Origin: Pontibacter rufus
GTDB taxonomy: Bacteria; Bacteroidota; Bacteroidia; Cytophagales; Hymenobacteraceae
Reading direction: 5' to 3'
Assembly: GCF_015694705.1 (NCBI RefSeq)
Contig: NZ_JADQDR010000002.1
Span: forward strand, 372,001-436,000
Length of the DNA: 64,000 nucleotides
Every line of letters begins with the position of its first letter. Within the stretch, counting starts at the first letter, position 1. Shown here in pieces: positions 26,701 to 33,740 of this stretch. The position numbers and the translations under genes are program-made. Under the pieces are notes generated by a model. The model had not been told where the DNA came from and did not search any database. It saw only the letters and a list, made by a program, of their open reading frames with translations.

Positions 26701-27304
26701 TGCGTACCCAGGTCCACGGCTCATGATGTTCGCCTTCCACCCGTTCCATCAGCACCGTCATATCGGGGTTTATCTTGCTATGCACATAGGTTTCATCCCA
26801 AGCTTCGAATTCAGAAACGCCCTGCATCACAGGATGATCCGGTTTCACAATCTGAGCAGTGAATGTCGCTGTATCATGCCTCAGGAACTGCCCTCCCACG
26901 GTGTTTACATACCAATCGGAGTTTCTGAAGCAAAAAGAGGCGCAATGAATAGGTATCAACCCTTTACCCCCTTCAACAAAAGCTTTGAGCGCTTGCTCCT
27001 GCCCGGGAGCTATTGTATCGTGGTTGGCATAGATAATTACCCCGTCATACTTGCTCAGATTCTCCTGGTTCAGATCCCCGGGATTTTCGGTGTAAGTCAG
27101 GTTTATTCCTCTTTGAAACAGGGGAATTGCCAGCATCGGGGCCAGCTTCTCTGAATCATGATGTTTGCTGTTATGCCCTAAAAAAAGAATCTCAATCCGC
27201 TTTGGCGGCAGCGAGGTCCCGGCACTTTGCTCTGAATGCGTTTTTTGGGCACACTGGCTTAGTATCGGGAAACTAAGAATTAAAGCGTATAGTAATCTCC
27301 TCAT
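23795..27304 (-). CDS. Multidomain lipoprotein: ThuA, dehydrogenase-type propeller, HEAT, LamG-like and azurin-like cupredoxin
   Basis: A 1169-residue exported protein (MRRLLYALILSFPILSQC, likely lipobox at Cys18). Domains in order: ThuA-like (about 36-245), a membrane-bound-dehydrogenase-type beta-propeller (about 285-660, starting IQVPAGFELQLFAS), HEAT-like repeats (about 680-820), a LamG-like sandwich (about 890-1040) and a C-terminal cupredoxin (about 1058-1169). The cupredoxin keeps all type 1 copper ligands in azurin order: His1084 (MQHNW), Cys1152, His1157 and Met1161 (CTFPGHWRIMNG). It may oxidise a sugar and pass electrons to copper. I see no CxxCH haem motif. Confidence 0.85.
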   Translation of the reverse strand: MRRLLYALILSFPILSQCAQKTHSEQSAGTSLPPKRIEILFLGHNSKHHDSEKLAPMLAIPLFQRGINLTYTENPGDLNQENLSKYDGVIIYANHDTIAPGQEQALKAFVEGGKGLIPIHCASFCFRNSDWYVNTVGGQFLRHDTATFTAQIVKPDHPVMQGVSEFEAWDETYVHSKINPDMTVLMERVEGEHHEPWTWVRTQGKGRVFYTASGHDERSWGNPEFQKLIGNGILWAVSDEAKEQLAKLNVPTLTYVEAKVPNYEKRDPAPKFQNPLDAAASQKLIQVPAGFELQLFASEPDIVNPIAMSWDEKGRLWVIETVDYPNSVRDQEGVGDDRIKILEDTNGDGKADKFTVFADSLNIPTSLVFANGGVIVSQAPVFLFLKDTDGDDKADVRQTIIEGWGVSDTHAGPSNLKYGLDNKIWGTVGYSSFEGKVGGKEMSFGQGLYRFSPDGKNLEYLARTSNNTWGLGFNENFDIFLSTANNTHSAYYYMPDSYIKRVLAGGDAQGIKKIDGHYAMHTMTPNLRQVDVHGGFTAAAGHNLYTARSFPQEYWNRIAFVCEPTGRVVHQAILEPDGAGYKEQDDWNLMASSDEWMGPVQAEVGPDGAVWVADWYDFIIQHNPTPTPDRGGYQAETGKGNAYINPLRDHQRGRIYRIIYKGAKPYTPVQLDRNKPETLVNALKNDNMFWRTTAQRLLVESGNTAVVPALYEIVNNQQVDEIGLNAPAVHALWTMQGLGALSGANPEALQVAVKALSHPAAGVRKTAIQVLPKNEQTLGAMLKLGLLQDANLVTRLAALLAVAEMPASDDAGKALYQASLDTANEKDPALAQALFVAAAKHQHGFKQAMQSGAVPLQSESGAASLTQRISQSLEKDIRMLERWVGIPALSAPDVAGKEITIRGTVNKRGDNVVDGVLVAHGDNKNGYALYAGEGKLYMLVKQHGKASTISAPQPQAEAFNVVAQLKQGGKMVLQIDGQTVAQGKAAGLFQEQVPYDIRVGTDRKGDMKVGPYKDDSGLNGGFSKSFIEVSADNSNQAGSAVAEADVTVNIKVIKEQMKFNKESFTVKAGQMVELVLENPDFMQHNWVLGKIGTMEKVGAAADKLARDPKGAEKNYVPRIPEVLAATELVNPESSTIIRFRAPDKVGDYPYVCTFPGHWRIMNGVMKVVK

Positions 27305-27388
27305 AGTATTAGCCTTTTATTTAACAAGAATCTTAACTTTAATTATGTATGGCACGAGATATTTGACTATAAAACAGCTTAATAGAAA

Positions 27389-27408
27389 TAGTTAAGTTAT
27401 AACTTAAC
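27389..27408. promoter_or_regulatory. Perfect 20-bp palindrome upstream of the ThuA gene
   Basis: AGTTAAGTTATAACTTAACT is an exact palindrome 85 bp before the ThuA-dehydrogenase start codon. Its length and symmetry fit an operator for a dimeric regulator. No regulator gene is adjacent, so the ligand is unknown. Confidence 0.5.
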
Positions 27409-27768
27409 TCAGGTTGCGACATAAAAACTGACTGATTCCTGCTAAGTAGAAATCATGGAATTACAGCGTTTTACCGGAGCGCTCCGGCAGCCACTCATCG
27501 CTTCTGAAAAAAACGACTTCCTGGTTACACAGCATCTGTTACTAAAATGCCGAATGCCTCTTTTTTCTGTTGTATCAGTATAGCTTGCCTGTTACTGCAA
27601 ATTTCCGGTAGCATGCCGGTTCCAGCAGTTAGCATACAAACTATACATGATGAACTTCCAGGTTATTCCTGCTCTTCAGCTTTTGCTTATAAGCAGCCTC
27701 AATCCCTGTACATCACCTGTTATACTTTGAGGCACCCCGCTTTGCAACGGAAGGTGTGCCCCTGAATT
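27409..27768. other. Gene-free stretch between the ThuA gene and a GH51 remnant
   Basis: I find no supported gene here. A GC-rich palindrome, CCGGAGCGCTCCGG, lies at 27474-27487. A 24-codon minus-strand reading across it (ending WLPERSGKTL-stop) might be the tail of a lost gene but matches nothing I recognise. Confidence 0.3.
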
Positions 27769-28395
27769 CTAAGAAATCTTTATCCTGAATACATTAACAG
27801 AGTATGGCTGCAATGGCAATTTTACTTTTTCACCATTTACCTGAACCTGTTTCTGAACAGGGCTTACCGCCTTAGGATTCTCAAGTTAGGGATGCGGCAC
27901 CAATCTTCTTGCCCTGCGGATTCACAAGCTCAACTGTTAAAGCAACATTGTCATCACCCTGCTGCCGCGCTAATACCGAGAAGTTGTATTTTTCTCCCTG
28001 CTTAATACCCATCCCCCGGAAGCCCTCATTAGACAACCCATAGTTGCCTTCATGGATTGCACTTCCACACGCACAAACCGTGGGTTGCTGAGTTTAGCTG
28101 CGCCGCGATTGTTTACCAGTATACTTCCGTTTGCGCCGCCGTTTTTCTGCTCTTTTCACCCCATTATAGGTGTATCGAACTCAAAGGATCGGCTTTTCAC
28201 CAACTCAGCATAAATTCCGCCATCAGCGCCCAGGTTAATATCCTCAAAGAAAATCCCCCACATAGTAGGCTGCACCTCAGCTTTTACCTCATTTACTTTT
28301 ACTGTAAAAACCCTGTCCTGCTGCGCAAAACCATCGCCTGTTCCGGCAAGTATTCTTGCTGCTATGGTGAGAGTTGTGAAAAGCTCTTTTCTCAT
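27769..28395 (-). pseudogene. Decayed GH51 alpha-L-arabinofuranosidase with a large internal deletion
   Basis: The ATG at 28395 opens a signal-peptide-like start and the hallmark GH51 N-terminus (VQPTMWGIFFEDINLGADGG, then YAELVKSRSFEF). A TGA at 28156-28158 interrupts IMG-stop-KEQKNGG, where GH51 relatives have Trp. Reading continues (ILVNNRGAAKLSNPRFVRVEV), shifts frame near 28050 (NYGLSNEGFRGMGIKQGEKY, VELVNPQGKKIGAA), then jumps at about 27881-27890 straight to the family's C-terminus (LPLQPYSVNVFRIKIS-stop at 27769). The whole catalytic barrel, over 400 residues in a normal 650-residue protein, is missing. It cannot make an active enzyme. Confidence 0.9.
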
Positions 28396-28635
28396 ATACT
28401 GTAATTAACCTGTACTCTTATTTGATCAGGCAATCTGCTTCGTTCACTATAGCTTCGCGCTGGGTAAGGGCCCGGGTTATATAGGTGAAAACATACTGCC
28501 CTATGCTGTAATAACAAGCCAGAAGCAGCAGTGCCCTTTCCTATACCTGCCTTGCTTTGTTTTGCCTTACATCAGAAAACATAGCATGCAAATTCAACTC
28601 ATCAACTCACCCGATGAAGCTTGTAAGTGTTTAAC

Positions 28636-28666
28636 CAAATATAAACGTATTATTGACAATTAAAAA
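28636..28666 (-). promoter_or_regulatory. Candidate promoter upstream of the GH51 remnant
   Basis: On the minus strand TATATTTG (28643-28636) is an exact TAnnTTTG box, and TTTT at 28666-28663 stands 19 bp before it, one change from TTTG. It points toward the GH51 remnant, whose start is about 240 bp away. The rest of the 28396-28778 gap shows no gene. The promoter may have outlived the gene it served. Confidence 0.4.
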
Positions 28667-28778
28667 ATATTTCACAAAAAGACTTTTAATTTTATGGTAT
28701 AATGTGGCATTTGGTTGTAAGCAACAGGAGTAGCTTAATTAGCAGTTAACAGGTACAGGCTGTGCAGTTTATACTTAA

Positions 28779-29960
28779 CTATTTCTTGCTGCCTGCTGCG
28801 GTCTGCTTTGTGGTTACGATAGGCCAGCCATTTTTATCCCAACTCAGCTTTTCTATTCTGAGCTTCGGCTTGCCTTTGTCTGCTGCATCGTATGCATGAA
28901 AAATCAGGTAATCCTGGCCGTTAAAATTACAAACAGCGTTGTGCCCGACACCGTACCAATTCTTATCGCCCTCCAGCAACAAAGTGCCGCCGCCCCGCGT
29001 CATTTTCTTCCCTTCTTTATCTACATAGGGCCCCGTTACTTTATCAGACCGGCCAACAACCATTTTGTAAGTGCTTTCAGGCCCACGGCAGCAATAGTCG
29101 AATGAGGCAAACAGGTAATAGTAATTGCCCTTTTTATAAATGAAGGGAGCTTCTACAGCGCCATTTCCCGGATCTCTGGCATCCAGCGTATCAGAGCGAT
29201 CGCGCTTCACCAGGGTATGCCACTCCTGCGGATCGTCTGCAATGGAGAGCATCTTCTGCTTCAGTTTAACAAGTTTGAGCCCTTCCCAGAAAGATCCGAA
29301 AGCAAGCCAAGGCTGGCCCTGCTCGTCCAAAACCAGGTTCGGATCAATGGCATTCCACATGTCGCGCCCAGGCACCGACTGCACCACAATACCATGATCA
29401 ACCCATTTAAAATCAGGATCAGAAGGATGTAGTGTTTTGTTTGTAGCTACGCCAATGGCAGAAGTGTTTTTGCCAAATGCTGATACCGAATAGTAGAGGT
29501 AGTACTGCCCGTTGTGATAACTTATATCAGGGGCCCAGATATGGTTCTTAAAATCTGGTACCACCTCAGTTGCCCATGCTGGCGGGTTAGCAAAAACGGC
29601 ATCTTCCCTTTCCCAGTTCACCATATCTTCCGACGACCATACGGCGATACCTCTTCCCGTGCAAAAAAGATAATACGTACTGTCCTGCCTGATCATAACC
29701 GGATCATGCACAGAAATCTGTTGTTTGTTCTGAGCAGAGGTAACAGGCGTTATAACCAGCCAAAGTATAAATGTTGCCAGCAGTTTTTGTATACTGATCT
29801 TTGCCAGGCTACTAATATCAAAGCCAGACACTGAAACCACCGGAAGCGTAGTGCCGCCTCTGTCAGGTGCTTCCAAACCCTTTCCCTTAACGCAGGAGAA
29901 CTTCCCCATGCTTAAGAGGCAAAAAGCAGCCACATTGCTAAACCCGCTTTCTTTTTTCAT
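28779..29960 (-). CDS. GH43 arabinan endo-1,5-alpha-L-arabinosidase, exported
   Basis: A five-bladed propeller glycosidase that cuts the 1,5-linked arabinan backbone. The catalytic set is present: Asp in SVHDPVMIRQD, Asp in NAIDPNLVLDEQGQPWL and the acid Glu in GAVEAPFIYKKGNYY, with the endo-arabinanase text WAPDISYHNGQYYLYYS and FGSFWEGLKL. The ATG at 29960 (MKKESGFSNV) gives 393 residues, but the hydrophobic export segment (ISIQKLLATFILWLVITPVTSAQ) starts about 55 residues later, so the N-terminal stretch is odd and may be leftover sequence; an in-frame ATG at 30050 also exists. It lies between two decayed glycosidase genes. Confidence 0.85.
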   Translation of the reverse strand: MKKESGFSNVAAFCLLSMGKFSCVKGKGLEAPDRGGTTLPVVSVSGFDISSLAKISIQKLLATFILWLVITPVTSAQNKQQISVHDPVMIRQDSTYYLFCTGRGIAVWSSEDMVNWEREDAVFANPPAWATEVVPDFKNHIWAPDISYHNGQYYLYYSVSAFGKNTSAIGVATNKTLHPSDPDFKWVDHGIVVQSVPGRDMWNAIDPNLVLDEQGQPWLAFGSFWEGLKLVKLKQKMLSIADDPQEWHTLVKRDRSDTLDARDPGNGAVEAPFIYKKGNYYYLFASFDYCCRGPESTYKMVVGRSDKVTGPYVDKEGKKMTRGGGTLLLEGDKNWYGVGHNAVCNFNGQDYLIFHAYDAADKGKPKLRIEKLSWDKNGWPIVTTKQTAAGSKK

Positions 29961-30107
29961 ACATATACATTTTGTGCCGCCATCCTGCTCCTGCCTGCTG
30001 CTTTCGCTTTGGCAATGATCTTTTCTACATCCTGCATCTGCCAAATACAAAAGACAGGCAGTTTGCTATACCTTGATGCAAGTTGCTACAGTAGTTATAT
30101 ACATGCG

Positions 30108-30607
30108 TTATTCTGCTTTTGCAGGCTTCACGCCTTCTGATGTCATCACGACCTGCTTCATAGTGCCATCCGGATTATAGAACAGTTCATCAACGGCAAC
30201 GGATCGCCGGAAACTGCCACCATGAGGCTGCACCCCGCCACCGTTCTGGTATATGAAGTATGACTTCCCTTTAAAATCGATGATGGCCCACTTAAAATCT
30301 TTAGCCCTGAGCGGCACGGCATGCTCCGTCCAGGTTACCATATCCAGCGAGGAGAAAACCAGCCACTCGTTCATTACATACCCTGCACGCCCGGCAGGCA
30401 CCTCGTCATGACCAGCGGAGAGGTATACCTTGCCATCGTGCACCAGCGCTGCCGGATCTGCTGTATACTTGTGGGTAATAATTGGATTACATACAAGTAT
30501 ACAGCGTATCCGAGGGAGAGGGAAATGGTTACCCTGGCCGGTGCGATAGCAAATAATGCGCCTACAACCATTGAACCCAGTATGCCGGTTTTCTGAAAGG
30601 CTTTCAT
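30108..30607 (-). pseudogene. Decayed GH43 gene with central deletion and frameshift
   Basis: A signal-peptide-like start at 30607 (MKAFQKTGILGSMVVGALF) is out of frame with the GH43 beginning NPIITHKYTADPAALVHDG. That frame continues through MNEWLVFSSLDMVTWTEH and DFKWA, then near 30284 joins directly to the family's last part: IIDFKGKSYFIYQNGG, GSFRRSVAVDELFYNPDG, stop at 30108. Roughly 170-200 residues of the propeller, including the general-acid glutamate, are gone. The frame break coincides with a perfect 13-bp inverted repeat at 30460-30505. A short 111-residue product from 30443 is possible but would not be an enzyme. Confidence 0.87.
30460..30505. repeat. Perfect 13-bp inverted repeat at the frame break of the GH43 remnant
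   Basis: GCTGTATACTTGT (30460-30472) and ACAAGTATACAGC (30493-30505) are exact reverse complements with a 20-nt loop. Outer GAT/ATC bases extend the symmetry after a 2-bp gap. Each arm contains the common genomic word AAGTATA/TATACTT. It may have been made by a template-switch or snap-back event that broke the gene. Confidence 0.6.
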
Positions 30608-30659
30608 CGGTACATCATCTTTTGGTTATCTTCTAAAGCTTTTCCTGCGGCCCGGCTCA

Positions 30660-32201
30660 CTATTTTAACTCCAGCACTACTACCGAGAAAGGCGGCAGCT
30701 TTACAGTCAGGTTATCCCCCTTTAACTTCGCGCCCTTAAAAGTCTCCGGCTTGATGGCATCCGGATTATCAAAAGAGTTGTAGTCCTGCAGCTTGTCAGA
30801 GGTCAGCAGGCGTCCGGTTACATTCTTATATTTTGCACCGTCAATGCTGATCGTAATATCCTGCTCTTTTTTGGCATCTATGTTTACGAGCGATATGTGC
30901 GTCAGCCCGTTTTTGTCCTTAGAGGCTGAGCCGGATACGGCCGGCAGCTTTTCGCTACCCATCACATAAGCTTCGCTCTTGATCGTGAGCGGCAGCCAGG
31001 CGGCATCCTGGTGCACATTATACATCTCCATCACGTGGTACGTCGGGGTCAGAATCATTTTCTCCTCATCCGTTAAAATAACTGCCTGGAGCACGTTAAT
31101 GGCCTGCGCCAGGTTTGCCATGCGCACGCGGTCGCTGTGGTTGTTGAAAATATTCAGGGTAGCACCGGCAATCATGGCATCGCGCATGGTGTTTTGCTGG
31201 TACAGAAATCCCGGATTGGTGCCCGGCTCTACCTCATACCAGCCTCCCCACTCATCCACCACCAAAGCAATTTTCTTCTTCGGATCGTACTTATCCATAA
31301 TGGCTGTGTGCTTCTGTATCAGCTCCTCCATAAACAGTGCCCGCTGCATGGTCGTGAAATACTGCTGTTCCGTAAACGTGGTGGAGGGGCCCTTCTTTTG
31401 CCAGTCAATTACGGAGTAATGGTGCAGCGCTACGCCTTCGATCAGGTTCTGCGGGATGTTCTTCATCAGCACCTCCGTCCAATGGTAGTCGGCGGAGTTG
31501 GCGCCGGAGGCAATGCGGAAGAGGTTTCCGGTGTTGTTCCAGTCCGACACAAAAGTGGCGTACTTGCGGTACACGTTGGCATAATATTCGGCTGTCATGT
31601 TACCGCCACAGCCCCATGCCTCGTTCCCAATGCCCCAGAACTTAACATTCCAGGGTTCTTCTCTTCCATTCTCGCGGCGCAGCTTCGACATAGGACTAAC
31701 ACCGCCGAAGTTCACATACTGTACCCAGTCAGCCAGTTCCTGCACGGTGCCGCTACCCACGTTACCTGCCAGGTATGGCTCAGCGCCCAGCAATTCGCAC
31801 ATGTTCAGGAAGTCGTGGGTGCCAAAGCTGTTGTTTTCTGTAACACCACCCCACCAGGTATTTACTATCGTTGGCCGCTGATCTTTGGGGCCGATGCCAT
31901 CTTTCCAGTGGTAAGTATCAGCAAAGCAACCGCCGGGCCAGCGCAGGTTCGGAATTTTCAGCTTCTTCAGCGCGGCCACCACATCATTCCGTACTCCCTT
32001 TGTGTTTGGTATTTTAGTATTATTCTCCCCCACATAAAAACCGCCATAAATCGACCGGCCCAAATGCTCGGCAAAGTGGCCGTAAATGTGGCGGCTGATT
32101 ATCCTGTCCGGCTTGGCTGGCACAGTTAGCTCACCCGAGTTCTGCGCATAAACCGAGATACTGCAGACAAATGCCAGGCATACTGATAACACTCTTTTCA
32201 T
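30660..32201 (-). CDS. GH51 alpha-L-arabinofuranosidase, exported
   Basis: A 513-residue retaining exo-glycosidase that removes terminal alpha-L-arabinofuranosyl units from arabinan, arabinoxylan or arabinogalactan. It has a signal peptide (MKRVLSVCLAFVCSISVYAQ). The acid/base is Glu194 (FWGIGNEAWGCGG) and the nucleophile Glu317 (ALVVDEWGGW); NLRWPGGCFADTYHWKDGIGP is the usual substrate loop. Length matches the compact GH51 type, unlike the longer type represented by the remnant at 27769-28395. It is the intact arabinofuranosidase of the cluster and probably feeds the ara genes. It is first in a minus-strand series running toward the SusCD operon. Confidence 0.93.
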   Translation of the reverse strand: MKRVLSVCLAFVCSISVYAQNSGELTVPAKPDRIISRHIYGHFAEHLGRSIYGGFYVGENNTKIPNTKGVRNDVVAALKKLKIPNLRWPGGCFADTYHWKDGIGPKDQRPTIVNTWWGGVTENNSFGTHDFLNMCELLGAEPYLAGNVGSGTVQELADWVQYVNFGGVSPMSKLRRENGREEPWNVKFWGIGNEAWGCGGNMTAEYYANVYRKYATFVSDWNNTGNLFRIASGANSADYHWTEVLMKNIPQNLIEGVALHHYSVIDWQKKGPSTTFTEQQYFTTMQRALFMEELIQKHTAIMDKYDPKKKIALVVDEWGGWYEVEPGTNPGFLYQQNTMRDAMIAGATLNIFNNHSDRVRMANLAQAINVLQAVILTDEEKMILTPTYHVMEMYNVHQDAAWLPLTIKSEAYVMGSEKLPAVSGSASKDKNGLTHISLVNIDAKKEQDITISIDGAKYKNVTGRLLTSDKLQDYNSFDNPDAIKPETFKGAKLKGDNLTVKLPPFSVVVLELK

Positions 32202-32412
32202 ACTTGATATATTAAATTATACGGTATGGTTAGTTAAAATAAAATTCCTTATCAATTAACTTCAGCGCTTCAATATAAGTGTTTATTTCACATTTATAAA
32301 CATTCCTGCGACTTTCTTTACAAAAACTTGTTGCTTAATTTGCCAGAAAAGAGCCGAAGGATAGTAATCAAAATACTTTAAAAGAGAAGACACCCTGATT
32401 CATCTTAGCACT

Positions 32413-32459
32413 AAAGAGAAAGTCCGTACGGGTAGCTATTCCCAACGGACTTTCTCTTT
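32413..32459 (-). terminator. Terminator after the secreted unknown gene
   Basis: A 15-bp perfect stem (32413-32427 with 32445-32459), with an inner GGG/CCC pair in the loop, lies about 100 bp after the stop of the gene at 32558 and ends in a pyrimidine-rich TTTCTCTTT on the minus strand. The remaining 32202-32412 upstream of GH51 is AT-rich with no gene; it must hold the GH51 promoter, which I could not fix. Confidence 0.6.
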
Positions 32460-32557
32460 CATATGGAACAGGGCTGTCCTGCATCGGTTTGCAGCATTAT
32501 ACTGGTATTGCTTATTTATACTTTTAAACCTTCCTATCAGCGAAACAGCTCACAGGT

Positions 32558-33160
32558 TTATTGTGCCGCTTTGTCCATCGGAGGGCTGATCATAATGTGC
32601 GCCCCGTGCGTGCCCGGATGCATGATCCACGGCATCCCTGCCGTTTCAGGCTTCAGCGGCAGGCCGGTGCTTTCGGCCGTAGCGTACGGAATGTATACCA
32701 CGTAGCGCAGATATCCGTTCTTCACCTCGCCGGTTGTGCGGTTATAATTCTCTTCAGGCGCTGAGAACACATACAGGGCAGAAGGCTGCTTCGGCATGGG
32801 CAGTTTGCCACTTTTAGCTTCTTTTTCACGTGTATCAAAAATCTCTTCCGACGTTTTGCCTGCTTTTTTCAACGCCCTGCCGCGCGCCATAAAAGGGTTC
32901 AGGTCACGGTGATAACAGGCAGCAGAAAATCCATCCTTGTTCGGATCATCAGCCAGGCAGATCATTTCGTTGGTACCTTTGCGCAACACAACCAGGTCGC
33001 CTTGCGGATTATAGCCCAGCACGGTGGCTTGCTCCTGTTTCTCGGCCGGGGCAGCCAGCACGGCCGCTTTTATCTGCACCTCTGACGAAGGAATATTTGT
33101 CTGGGCCTGCGTGCTAAACCCCGCCAGGATCAGGGCAACAGGGAATAAGATGTTTTTCAT
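32558..33160 (-). CDS. Secreted protein of unknown function
   Basis: A 200-residue protein with a clear signal peptide (MKNILFPVALILAGFSTQAQ). The mature part includes ICLADDPNKDGFSAACYHRDLNPFMARGR and ends with MPWIMHPGTHGAHIMISPP, a His/Met-rich tail that could bind a metal or haem. I do not recognise a named domain. It is flanked by its own hairpin and stands alone between the arabinan genes and the efflux region. Confidence 0.7.
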   Translation of the reverse strand: MKNILFPVALILAGFSTQAQTNIPSSEVQIKAAVLAAPAEKQEQATVLGYNPQGDLVVLRKGTNEMICLADDPNKDGFSAACYHRDLNPFMARGRALKKAGKTSEEIFDTREKEAKSGKLPMPKQPSALYVFSAPEENYNRTTGEVKNGYLRYVVYIPYATAESTGLPLKPETAGMPWIMHPGTHGAHIMISPPMDKAAQ

Positions 33161-33360
33161 AACAGTGTTTGCTTTAACAGAAGTACAGGTTTTTAACCAA
33201 TCGTTTAAATTTTTCTTAATTTAGATAAATAAGTGAAGCCATACAAGACATACATACCAGGAGCGCATTAATGGTGTTTCCAACTTTCTCAATGCTGTTC
33301 ATTCAGGGATAGATTTTATGCATTGTATTCCAATTATACTCTATCAAACAACTTTGATCA

Positions 33361-33564
33361 TATAGTTACAATGAAATAGAAATTATACCTGATGCCATAC
33401 AGGTGAAGGTATAGAACCAGGAGGTGTACCTTACCAGGAAAGAATACAACCTGCTGCTCTATTTCATCATCAATAAAAAACAGGGCGGCGATACTAATTT
33501 TCATTTTCTCGCCTCTGGCTGCTGCAGGTTAAAACGGCGCAGAAACAATGCAGGCTTAAAAACT
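33361..33564 (+). pseudogene. Remnant of an OmpR/PhoB-family response regulator DNA-binding domain
   Basis: Reading in one frame from 33361 gives YNEIEIIPDAIQVKV-stop-NQEVYLTRKEYNLLLYFIIN, which is the start of the OmpR-type winged helix; the TAG is at 33412-33414. After NKKQGGD the text continues NFHFLASGCCRLKRRRNNAG, which resembles the family's NFDFLYSHIKNLRRK stretch but lacks about 15-20 residues before it. A TGA lies just upstream (33355-33357) and no receiver domain is visible in 33161-33360. The fragment cannot encode a working regulator. A GTG-started reading from 33424 is only part of this remnant. Confidence 0.7.
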
Positions 33565-33740
33565 TTTAACTTATTGACAGGCTGTAATCAGAACTTAAAT
33601 TATTCGCTGCGATGTTCGGTTTATACAGGGTATTTTATCCGTTTGCAAATGCCGTCAAACAGCATCTCACCCTATTAGGGCTAAGTATAATTTATACTTT
33701 CCCTGATTACGATACTTCTACAAGTTCTTTATCCATATTT

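Noticed and set aside
28650..28705. TTGACA..TATAAT-like words resembling an E. coli promoter on the plus strand
   Set aside because: The spacing is far too long, the organism uses TAnnTTTG promoters, and no plus-strand gene follows.
31137..32129. 330-codon plus-strand frame opposite the GH51 gene
   Set aside because: It is a shadow of a codon-biased real gene; the translated text has no recognisable domain or signal.
33424..33678. 84-codon GTG-started frame taken as a possible small gene
   Set aside because: Its first part continues an OmpR-type winged helix that begins upstream across an in-frame stop, so it is part of a remnant and not a gene.
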